Shown here piece by piece: positions 1 to 5,252 of a DNA stretch of 6,200 nucleotides. The stretch covers positions 1 through 6,200 of the forward strand of contig JBLHKE010000479.1 of NCBI GenBank assembly GCA_047619485.1, given 5' to 3'. The stretch comes from JBLHKE01 sp047619485 (GTDB lineage: Bacteria > Verrucomicrobiota > Verrucomicrobiia > Verrucomicrobiales > DEV007). Each line of letters begins with the position of its first letter. Position 1 is the first letter of the stretch. A model generated the notes under the pieces. It saw nothing but the letters and a program-made list of their open reading frames with translations, searched no databases and was not told where the DNA came from. Position numbers and translations under genes: made by a program.

Positions 1-875
1 AGCACGAGCACACGGCTCAGACATTCATCCTTGATCGAGCGAACAAACCGCTCGGCGTAGGCATTCAGATTTGGGCTCCTCGGCGGCAGCTTGAAAGGCG
101 TCACGCCGCTGCTCTTCAAGATCTCCGCAAACTTGATAGTGAACAGGGGATTCCGGTCGTGGATCAGATGTGTTGCGTCCCGCAGGAACCCGTCGGTCAG
201 GTTCCGCGCAGCCTGTTCCATCAGCTCGCCGTATGGCTGGTGATGGATGCCCGCGATATGCACGTGGCGCGTCTTCAGTTCGATGACGAAGAAGACGAAG
301 TAGCGCCTGAGCCCGGCGAGGGTCAGCACCTCCACGGTGAACAGGTCGGTGGCGGCCATTCCCTCCCAGTGGGCCTGCAGGAAGGTCTTCCAGCTCGTGC
401 GCTTGCTCCGCTCGGGAGCGGGGTCGATGCCGTGCTCCTGCAGGATTCGCTTGACCGTGTTCCGGGCGATCTCATGTCCAAGGTTGGCTAGCGCCCCGCG
501 GATCCGCGTGTATCCCCACCCCGGGTTCTCCTCGGCCATCCTGACAACGAGTCCTGCTATCTGGCGCGGAGTCTTCGGCCTACCACGACCTCTCCGGGCG
601 CTCCCGTCATACTTCTTCGCGATCAGCTTGCGGTACCACCGCAGGATCGTGTCCGGGGTGGCGATGCCGGCGAGCCCCGCAAGCACCTTGCGACCGAGCT
701 TCTTGCCGCGCACCGCGAGCCGCCTCCGCTGGCCATCGGTGAAGCGGATCCTCTTGTTGTCGAGGTGCTCTCGGAGCACCCGGTTCTCTTCTCTCAAGTA
801 ATCGATCGCGTCCTCCTGCTGGCGGTTGAGCCAACCCGCCGTGGTAAGGATGATGAACTGTAGCGCTTGCGACAT
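1..875 (-). CDS. DDE transposase / integrase catalytic core protein, partial (C-terminus beyond left edge)
   Basis: Reading the minus strand from ATG at 875 gives 291 uninterrupted codons up to the window edge, starting MSQALQFIIL. Roughly: a short basic N-terminus, a helix-turn-helix-like region (about residues 50-100, ending in the basic RRGRGRP), an HTH/linker stretch with GWGYTRIRGAL (119-129), then the rve retroviral-integrase core. Core acidic residues are D177 (ATDLFTVEV), D240 (LIHDRNPLF) and E275 (NAYAERFVRS). The last two are 35 positions apart, as expected for a DD35E enzyme. The family cuts and rejoins element ends. The start is fixed because an in-frame TAG lies 9 nt upstream (885-887); no good Shine-Dalgarno is seen. 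The visible reading frame is intact, so the element may be active, but its far end and terminal repeats are outside the window. Only about 15-50 residues should be missing judging by relatives. The IS family is not assigned. Confidence 0.9.
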   Translation of the reverse strand, partial: MSQALQFIILTTAGWLNRQQEDAIDYLREENRVLREHLDNKRIRFTDGQRRRLAVRGKKLGRKVLAGLAGIATPDTILRWYRKLIAKKYDGSARRGRGRPKTPRQIAGLVVRMAEENPGWGYTRIRGALANLGHEIARNTVKRILQEHGIDPAPERSKRTSWKTFLQAHWEGMAATDLFTVEVLTLAGLRRYFVFFVIELKTRHVHIAGIHHQPYGELMEQAARNLTDGFLRDATHLIHDRNPLFTIKFAEILKSSGVTPFKLPPRSPNLNAYAERFVRSIKDECLSRVLV

Positions 876-971
876 CCGGCGAGCCTATCTGATACCCCGC
901 GAAGGGAGAAGCCCTGGTTCCAAGGGGTCTTGGCGCTTCGGCTGATTAATTGCACCATACGGGGAGGAGAA

Positions 972-990
972 ACACGCCTTCCACACGCCT
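972..990 (-). repeat. 19-bp direct repeat, copy 1
   Basis: On the plus strand this reads ACACGCCTTCCACACGCCT and it is identical to 2477-2495. On the minus strand it consists of two AGGCGTGT units 11 bp apart, so both lie on the same face of the helix. It sits between the transposase gene and the toxin-antitoxin promoter. A diverged third copy is at 2235-2252. The spacing suits a protein-binding or recombination site, but no function is shown. Confidence 0.75.
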
Positions 991-1052
991 TATTTCAGAT
1001 TTTAAATGGCGATATGATGCCAGAGATGGCGACACTAGACCTCGCTCGATAG

Positions 1053-1098
1053 TTGACCTAGTACCAGTAATTGGTGTATGCTGGTAAGAAAATAGGAG
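1053..1098 (+). promoter_or_regulatory. Promoter, inverted-repeat operator and RBS of the parDE-type operon
   Basis: A near-consensus -35 box TTGACC (1053-1058) is followed after 18 bp by a -10-like TATGCT (1077-1082). The inverted repeat TACCAG (1062-1067) / CTGGTA (1081-1086), with 13 bp between arms, lies across the spacer and the -10 box. A smaller ACCA/TGGT pair (1063-1066 and 1072-1075) overlaps the left arm. An AGGAG ribosome binding site (1094-1098) stands 6 nt before the parD ATG. ParD-type antitoxins of the ribbon-helix-helix class normally bind such palindromes, alone or with the toxin, and shut off their own operon. That layout fits here, but binding is inferred. Confidence 0.6.
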
Positions 1099-1104
1099 TC
1101 GCAT

Positions 1105-1344
1105 ATGAGTAAGAATACCAGTGTAGAACTAGGCGAGGAGATCGCTGGCTTTGTTACAGGCCAGGTGCGGTCTGGCCGCTACGGATCGGCTAGCGAAGTC
1201 ATCCGTGCCGGCATCCGATTGCTGCAAGATCAGGAGACGAAGATGGCAGTTCTTCGAGCCGCCTTGAAGGAGGGAGAAGACAGCGGAACTCCAGTCGCAT
1301 TCGACGTTGATCAATTCATCGAGGCTCGGAAAGTCTCTTCCTAG
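1105..1344 (+). CDS. parD: ParD-family antitoxin of a type II toxin-antitoxin system
   Basis: This 79-residue protein has the usual size and order of ParD-type antitoxins. Residues about 4-42 form a ribbon-helix-helix DNA-binding domain: strand NTSVELG, then a helix through GQVRSGRYGSASEVIRAGIRLL, with the GRYGSASEVIR signature typical of this family. The acidic C-terminal tail (about 43-79, with ALKEGEDSG and DVDQFIEARK) is the part expected to wrap around and neutralise the toxin. It acts in the cytoplasm as toxin inhibitor and autorepressor. The ATG at 1105 is preceded by AGGAG at 6 nt. The stop codon TAG (1342-1344) shares one base with the GTG start of the toxin gene, which is typical of co-translated pairs. 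No truncation or lost motif is visible. Confidence 0.92.
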   Translation: MSKNTSVELGEEIAGFVTGQVRSGRYGSASEVIRAGIRLLQDQETKMAVLRAALKEGEDSGTPVAFDVDQFIEARKVSS

Positions 1345-1634
1345 TGGCTGAATTTTCCCTTCGCCCAAAGGCGATTTCCGACCTTGAGGAGATCTGGGAG
1401 TACACGGTCGAAGCTTGGGGAGAGGAGCAGGCCGAACGCTACGTGCGTTTGATCAACAAGAGCTTTCGCCAGATAGCCGACAACCCAAGTCTTGGGCGTT
1501 CGTGTGATGTGATCCGCGAAGGATATCGCAAGCGCGGTGTTGGTCGCCATGTGATATTCTATCGTACGATCGATGGTGACGTAGTGGTGGTGCGCATTCT
1601 CCATGACCGAATGGACGTGGGTCGGCACTTGTAG
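1344..1634 (+). CDS. parE: ParE/RelE-superfamily toxin
   Basis: This 96-residue protein starts at a GTG that overlaps the antitoxin stop by one base (TAGTG). The opening AEFSLRPKAISDLEEIWEYT is the standard ParE N-terminus. Residues about 9-45 form the helical hairpin (DLEEIWEYTVEAWGEEQAERY, then NKSFRQIADNP). The C-terminal beta sheet covers about 49-96, with LGRSCDVIREGYRKRGVGRHVI and a final VVVVRILHDRMDVGRHL. The RILHxRMD ending is the familiar one for this family. Classical ParE toxins poison DNA gyrase, whereas RelE relatives cut mRNA at the ribosome. The sequence points to the ParE branch, but the target is not proven. No strong separate RBS is present, so translation is probably coupled to parD. 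The gene is complete and appears functional. Confidence 0.92.
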   Translation: MAEFSLRPKAISDLEEIWEYTVEAWGEEQAERYVRLINKSFRQIADNPSLGRSCDVIREGYRKRGVGRHVIFYRTIDGDVVVVRILHDRMDVGRHL

Positions 1635-1684
1635 CAGCCTCGACTGGCGCAATTCCCATCGCGATCAGCGATCGGCCTCAGGGA

Positions 1685-2332
1685 TCAATTCTTCTTCCTC
1701 TTCGAAGCGTCAAATGCGTCCACGTCTCTTCCTCCTGATAGCAAAAATCTAAGGAACGACTTTTCGGTTCGGAGAGCGAGGGCTTGCAGCTCCGGTTTGC
1801 GGATCGGCTGCTTTCGTCCCCGTGACCTACTTTTGCGGGGGCGGAACTGGTAAGACAGCTGAGTGACCGTGAAGATGCCCTTCTTGTGATATTGCTGAAG
1901 TTTCTTTCGCGTCAATCCCCTCAGTAGAGTCAGGTTGTCTTCCCGTAAGGCAATTTCCCTGCAACTAGTTTGGAATGGGCACTCTACACAGTGCCGGTTT
2001 AGAATCACCGCCGGTTCATCACGGTCGCTGGCGCCCTGCCAGCCAGTGAGAGCGCCGATGATTTTCCTGACAGCCGGATACTGCGATTCAAGTTTGATCC
2101 GATGCATCTTGCCGTCGGCTGTGAAGATTGAGCCCGAGGGTGGCGTAGCTCCCTGTTGATAGCTCATTCTACGCCACATGGTTCGAAATGTTGCCTGATC
2201 AATCCTTTTCCATTGTCGAATACAATCGCTTTCGAAACACGCCTTAAACACGCGCTTTCTCCGCAGAATCTGACATCTAAGAAGCTCAGCAACCGTCAAG
2301 AATTCAGCTGGATTCAGGCAATTCACACGCAA
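1685..2332 (-). pseudogene. Fragment of a TM0106-type RecB-like nuclease
   Basis: The minus-strand ORF is 215 codons and would have to start at TTG (2332), directly after an in-frame TGA; the first internal ATG is codon 52. Residues about 60-190 look like the middle of TM0106-family putative RecB nucleases: THR/KLES-like stretch HRIKLESQYPAVRKIIGALTGW (77-98), a cysteine cluster HCVECPFQTSC (Cys115, Cys118, Cys124), the helix-hairpin-helix-like LTLLRGLTRKKLQQYHKKGI (134-153), then FTVTQLSYQFRPRKSR and LQALALRTEK (182-191). Family members continue into an RNase H-like domain, absent here: after residue 191 the sequence runs into an unrelated basic tail ending SKRKKN. The N-terminal 50 residues also do not resemble the RecB-like domain with its acidic catalytic residues. 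I read this as a remnant cut at both ends, although it could still be translated. It converges on the toxin gene. Confidence 0.6.
2235..2252 (-). repeat. Diverged third copy of the 11-bp-periodic repeat, inside the nuclease fragment
   Basis: The plus strand reads AAACACGCCTTAAACACGCG. It shares GAAACACGCCTT (2234-2245 here, 969-980 at copy 1) and keeps the second ACACGC unit 11 bp on, in the same orientation as the two exact copies. It is translated within the nuclease fragment as RVFKACF. Chance similarity cannot be excluded because it differs at the two central bases and at one end. Confidence 0.45.
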
Positions 2333-2401
2333 TCAACGAGCAGGGCGTATGAAATCTCGCCCCTAGCCTTCTGGATTGTAATGCGTTAATTGTGAGCGAG
2401 T

Positions 2402-2427
2402 TGGTGGAGTCGAGGGGAGTCGAGCCC
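2402..2427 (-). other. tmRNA 3'-end-like remnant (possible attachment site)
   Basis: Read on the minus strand, the last part is TCGACTCC (T-loop and start of the 3' T-stem strand), then CCCT, CGACTCC and ACCA. This matches the layout of a tmRNA or tRNA end: T-loop, 5-base T-stem half CCCCT, 7-base acceptor half CGACTCC, discriminator A and encoded CCA. The base at position 70 would be U, as required for the G3-U70 pair that marks tmRNA for alanine charging. The sequence upstream (2428 onward) does not pair with the T-stem and there is no room for a tmRNA body, so only an end is present. Such ends are commonly left by tyrosine-recombinase elements that integrate in ssrA. No integrase gene is visible, so this remains a candidate. 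Confidence 0.35.
2406..2424 (+). repeat. Short tandem duplication GGAGTCGAG x2
   Basis: GGAGTCGAG occurs at 2406-2414 and again at 2416-2424, a 10-bp period. It overlaps the tmRNA-like end. It offers an alternative explanation for that likeness, since the acceptor-like and T-loop-like parts are copies of each other. Confidence 0.7.
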
Positions 2428-2476
2428 TAATTGATTTGTTGATAATGAGCTAGTTATGACTGGAAATTGGGTGGTC

Positions 2477-2495
2477 ACACGCCTTCCACACGCCT
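2477..2495 (-). repeat. 19-bp direct repeat, copy 2
   Basis: This is an exact copy of 972-990 in the same orientation, ACACGCCTTCCACACGCCT on the plus strand. Its last base overlaps the stop codon of the 643-residue exported-protein gene. With copy 1 it brackets about 1.5 kb holding the toxin-antitoxin operon and the nuclease fragment. The flanking bases differ on both sides. Confidence 0.75.
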
Positions 2496-4426
2496 CATAG
2501 CTCGCGCACACGGATGAAGTACCTCTCAGGAACAGGAGCAGTTAGCGTTTGTCTGAAGGTCGTTTCCTCGCCCTGCGATTCCACGCCATCAGTGATCTCG
2601 TCCCAGGGCGAACCGAGATCGGTCGATTCGTCGATCGCATAGTCGATTCCTACTCGGGAGTTCCAACGGATCACCACATCGACCTCATCGCCGGCCGGGA
2701 GGCGCAGGACTGAGATGATCCAGATCGGGTCGGGTGAGCCGCGCGTGATGCTGAGGTTCGGGCCAATCTCGGAGCCACCAGTTGCGCCGTGATCGTTCAT
2801 GCCGGCCATGGCGAAGAAATTGCGAGCTCCGCCCGCCTCAGCACCGGGTGCTACAACGCCGAAGGTGATCTGTTGATCACCGGCCGCGATGGCGAGCTGC
2901 ACCGCCGTGGTCACATCGAATCGGATCTCGTCACCAAATGCGATGGTGTCGAGGTTGGCGGTTGCGGATGCGATTGCAGTGGCACCATATTGTGAGTTCA
3001 GGTTGGTCCAGTTTGCTGGGAAGCCACCGACGGTGGCGTCACCACCGAAGCCGTCGCCGAAACCGGCCACCTCGGGCAATGATCTCAGTTCGAGGTTCGT
3101 CTCTTCGATATCAACGACCCCGCCGTTCGCGTCGAATACCGTGGCGCCTTGGCTCCATAGTGAAACTGTGGCGTTGCTGATCGCATCACTTGACGCGAAA
3201 CTGGAGAGATCGAAACCGACGTAGCCGCGCAACATGGTCGTGCCGTTGCTCGTCCCCATGAAGGAGGTCTCGCCGCCGGCGACACGGTCTGGGGCGTCGT
3301 CGCGGATCCAGCCATAGGCGGTGATTCCTGAGTCCCGCAAATTTTCACCGCGGGTGGCCATGTCGATGCCACCGCTGCCAAGGTTGATCCCGCTGGTTGC
3401 AATACCGGTGAGCTGGACTTCCACGCTCGGTTCGTTCGCATCATTGGTGGCGAGCGTCACGGTGGAGTTGATGTTCACGTTCGGCGTCGCGGCGGACGGG
3501 TCGAATTGGATGGTGAAGTCCTGGGTCGCGCCGGGTGCGAGATCAATGGCCATCGCCGAAGTGATGCTGAACCCTTCTCCGATGATCGACGCTGTGCCAC
3601 TGAGGTTTAGATTCGCACCATCGTTGCGAATGGTGAGCGTCGTCGTGGCTGGGGCGTCCTCCGATTCGAGGCTGAAATTCTCCGGCAAGGTGACGATGCT
3701 TAGGTCGGGATCGACGGCGGGCGCTTCAAAGGTGACCTCAATCTGTGGACTTGAGTCGAGGGCTCCGTTGCTGCCAACACCGGCTCCGTCGAACACGACG
3801 AAGTTTCGTCCGACATCGGACGCACCGCCCTCGGCAATCGGAACCTGCCACAGGAAGTCGACGCGGCCGCCGGCGTTGGCGAGGATCAACGCTTGCAGCT
3901 CGGGCGAAGTCGGGATGACGATCGTTGCCGTGGCCGCGTCGTCCTCGACGAGAAGATCAAGATCGAAGGTGTTCGATGTGAATGCCGGGTCGGTGGTGTC
4001 TGCGGTTCCGCCGGGAGTCGTCCACGCGTTCGTTCCGTCGTAGGTGTTCCAGGTCGCCGAGTTGGTCGGCGCGATGGTTAGTTGGGTGAGGGTCACGGCC
4101 ATGCTTGTGAGCGTCCCAGTTCGGTTGTCGAAAATCTCCCCCTCCTGGGGGAGCCGCACCATCACGCTCGACACGCTGGTTGCCCCGGCGAGATCGGTCA
4201 GGTCGAAGGAGAGCACGCCGATGAAATCGTGCGTATCAGCAATCCCACCAATGAACGCTTCCTTGGTCTGACCCGTCCCGTCGGGACCATCGCTACGGAA
4301 CCAGGTCGAGACTGGGACTTCCGCCGTGTCGTCCCCGCCGTTGCCTCCGATGGTCACCGTGGTCTGTGCGCTGGCGGCTACTACTGAAGTGCCCAGGGCG
4401 ATGAGGAGTAGGATGGGTGATTTCAT
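2495..4426 (-). CDS. Exported DNRLRE-module protein with choice-of-anchor-D-like domain
   Basis: The 643-residue protein begins with a signal peptide (MKSPILLLIALGTSVVAASA, likely cleaved before Q21), so it is exported. There are four apparent regions. Residues 22-235 form a first DNRLRE-like beta-sandwich, starting TWFRSDGPDG and containing GVLSFDLTDLAGATSVSSV and closing SSPQIEVTF. Residues about 240-343 resemble choice-of-anchor-D/ASPM-SPD-2-Hydin modules (LTIRNDG, APGATQDFTIQFDPSA, VTLATNDANEP). Residues about 348-562 form a second DNRLRE-like module (YGWIRDDAPD, RGYVGFDLSSF, IGPNLSI). Residues about 566-643 form a short C-terminal beta domain ending YFIRVREL, of a kind common in Verrucomicrobia. 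DNRLRE/CBM96-like modules are linked to carbohydrate binding in some proteins, but no catalytic residues are seen and the ligand is unknown. Start choice: AGGA lies 7 nt before the ATG and the signal peptide follows at once. There is no sortase motif, lipobox or PEP-CTERM signal. Confidence 0.85.
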   Translation of the reverse strand: MKSPILLLIALGTSVVAASAQTTVTIGGNGGDDTAEVPVSTWFRSDGPDGTGQTKEAFIGGIADTHDFIGVLSFDLTDLAGATSVSSVMVRLPQEGEIFDNRTGTLTSMAVTLTQLTIAPTNSATWNTYDGTNAWTTPGGTADTTDPAFTSNTFDLDLLVEDDAATATIVIPTSPELQALILANAGGRVDFLWQVPIAEGGASDVGRNFVVFDGAGVGSNGALDSSPQIEVTFEAPAVDPDLSIVTLPENFSLESEDAPATTTLTIRNDGANLNLSGTASIIGEGFSITSAMAIDLAPGATQDFTIQFDPSAATPNVNINSTVTLATNDANEPSVEVQLTGIATSGINLGSGGIDMATRGENLRDSGITAYGWIRDDAPDRVAGGETSFMGTSNGTTMLRGYVGFDLSSFASSDAISNATVSLWSQGATVFDANGGVVDIEETNLELRSLPEVAGFGDGFGGDATVGGFPANWTNLNSQYGATAIASATANLDTIAFGDEIRFDVTTAVQLAIAAGDQQITFGVVAPGAEAGGARNFFAMAGMNDHGATGGSEIGPNLSITRGSPDPIWIISVLRLPAGDEVDVVIRWNSRVGIDYAIDESTDLGSPWDEITDGVESQGEETTFRQTLTAPVPERYFIRVREL

Positions 4427-4437
4427 AGATCCATCCT
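4410..4437 (-). promoter_or_regulatory. Start-site hairpin burying the ribosome binding site of the 643-residue gene
   Basis: AGGATGG (mRNA bases from 4437 down to 4431) is perfectly complementary to CCATCCT in codons 4-6 (4416 down to 4410). The 7-bp stem closes a 14-nt loop that carries the AUG. The whole AGGA Shine-Dalgarno is within the stem. If it forms, translation would depend on opening it, for example by ribosomes, temperature or a binding factor. The complementarity is directly visible; regulation is inference. Confidence 0.45.
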
Positions 4438-4505
4438 GATCGCGTTCTGCGCAAATTGAAACATTAATTCATTGATGTAACATCGCATAAATATATGATT
4501 AAGCG
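4427..4505. promoter_or_regulatory. Divergent intergenic control region with inverted repeats
   Basis: These 79 AT-rich bases separate the leftward exported-protein gene from the rightward regulator gene, so promoters for both should be here. For the regulator, TTGATG (4472-4477), a 16-bp gap and TATGAT (4494-4499, 5 of 6 consensus) make a fair promoter whose start would fall near the ATG at 4506. An alternative is TTGAAA (4456-4461) with TAACAT (4478-4483). Three symmetrical sequences overlap: GATGT-A-ACATC (4474-4484, perfect), CATCGC/GCGATG (4481-4486 and 4503-4508, the latter including the start codon), and TTAAT/ATTAA (4464-4468 and 4498-4502). These could be operator sites for the regulator next to them. 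No convincing promoter was found for the leftward gene. Confidence 0.4.
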
Positions 4506-5147
4506 ATGCAAACGGTCACAAAGATCGCGATTTTCTCTAGTGACAAAGCGCTGCGGGGTGATTTTGTTGCGGCGCGATGCGATTCAATGGCGCTGGTTCA
4601 TTCCGCTAGTGACTACTGCGATGCAGTAGAAAATATCGAGCGTTTGGATATTGATGTCGCCCTGATCGACACAGACATCGAAGCGTTGGCTGCGCTCGCT
4701 TGCATCAGAGATCTCCGGCGCAAATCGCCGCAGCTGAAGATCATCGCTTTTAGTGGGCGCTCCGACCCCGCAAGCGTGTTCGACACCTTGTCGGCGGGTG
4801 CCGAGGGGTACCTGCTTAAACCAATCTCCATGGACACCTGTTCCTCTGCGGTCGATGAAATTCTTGCTGGGGGGGCTCCGATGTCAGCGCAGATCGCGCG
4901 CTTGGTGGTGAAATCATTTTTTTCAGCTGATCCCGAACCTGAGAAGCTCGGTCTCAGCCGGCGCGAACTCGACGTTCTTTCTGCCTTAGCGGAGGGGCTT
5001 CCTTACAAGCAGATCGCAGATGAGCTAAAGATGGGGATGGGTACTGTACGAACTCACATCCGGCACCTTTACAAGAAGCTTGGAGTCCACAGTCGCACCG
5101 AGGCAGTGGTGATGTTTCTTGGCCGAGGCCGCCCGCAAAGTTTATGA
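4506..5147 (+). CDS. LuxR/NarL-family response regulator with atypical receiver domain
   Basis: The 213-residue cytoplasmic protein has a receiver domain (about 5-122) and a C-terminal LuxR helix-turn-helix (about 149-206). In the receiver, D55 in DVALIDTDI is the likely phospho-acceptor, S83 lies at the beta-4 Thr/Ser position and K105 in GYLLKP is the conserved lysine. The usual acidic pair of strand 1 is replaced by SSD (11-13), so magnesium binding and phosphorylation may be changed. The output domain is clear: LSRRELDVLSALAEGLPYKQIADELKMG, then TVRTHIRHLYKKLGVHSRTEAV. No kinase gene is next to it. Its place between two exported DNRLRE genes suggests local control, which is unproven. No Shine-Dalgarno precedes the ATG, consistent with a possible leaderless transcript. 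Runs of seven G (4869-4875) and seven T (4917-4923) lie near the domain linker. Confidence 0.9.
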   Translation: MQTVTKIAIFSSDKALRGDFVAARCDSMALVHSASDYCDAVENIERLDIDVALIDTDIEALAALACIRDLRRKSPQLKIIAFSGRSDPASVFDTLSAGAEGYLLKPISMDTCSSAVDEILAGGAPMSAQIARLVVKSFFSADPEPEKLGLSRRELDVLSALAEGLPYKQIADELKMGMGTVRTHIRHLYKKLGVHSRTEAVVMFLGRGRPQSL

Positions 5148-5150
5148 ATG

Positions 5151-5164
5151 CATACATATGTATG
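5151..5164. repeat. Perfect 14-bp palindrome after the regulator gene
   Basis: CATACATATGTATG is fully self-complementary and begins 3 nt after the regulator stop codon. Outer TGCAT (5149-5153) and ATGCA (5165-5169) add a second, near-symmetrical layer. No T-run follows, so it does not look like an intrinsic terminator. An operator for the downstream exported-protein gene is a plausible reading. Confidence 0.5.
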
Positions 5165-5197
5165 ATGCAACGTCAGTGAATTAACCTTTACCATTGC

Positions 5198-5217
5198 GCA
5201 AAACTAGAACAGTTTGC
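5198..5217. promoter_or_regulatory. Imperfect inverted repeat upstream of the second exported-protein gene
   Basis: AAACT (5201-5205) and AGTTT (5211-5215) flank AGAAC, and the arms extend to GC/GC with one bulged A at 5200. It stands 35 bp before the ATG at 5253. It could be an operator or a weak hairpin in the leader. No promoter in the 105-bp gap (5148-5252) was convincing. Confidence 0.25.
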
Positions 5218-5252
5218 TTGAACCCCTTCCCCCAAAGACGATCCCCTATTCT

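Noticed and set aside
159..834. Overlapping ORFs on the plus strand (159-491, 337-801) and in another minus frame (607-834)
   Set aside because: They overlap the transposase frame, which has a full rve core with catalytic residues. Their translations are Arg/Pro-rich and resemble nothing.
920..933. Hairpin CCAAG-GGGT-CTTGG upstream of the transposase gene
   Set aside because: It is short and may be a leader structure or part of the element end, but the other end of the element is outside the window so no terminal repeat can be shown.
867..1052. Short plus-strand ORF of 61 codons
   Set aside because: No ribosome binding site and no recognisable motif. It overlaps the start of the transposase gene and the 19-bp repeat.
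1658..1672. Hairpin ATCGC/GCGAT between the toxin gene and the nuclease fragment, considered as a terminator
   Set aside because: The stem is only 5 bp and no T-run follows on either strand in a suitable position.
2343..2362. Inverted repeat GGGCG/CGCCC with a 10-nt loop
   Set aside because: A 5-bp stem with a 10-nt loop and no T-run is expected by chance in DNA of this composition.
2789..4387. Several plus-strand ORFs antisense to the 643-residue exported-protein gene, up to 240 codons
   Set aside because: They are shadows produced by the GC-rich codon use of the real gene, which has a signal peptide, RBS and domain structure.
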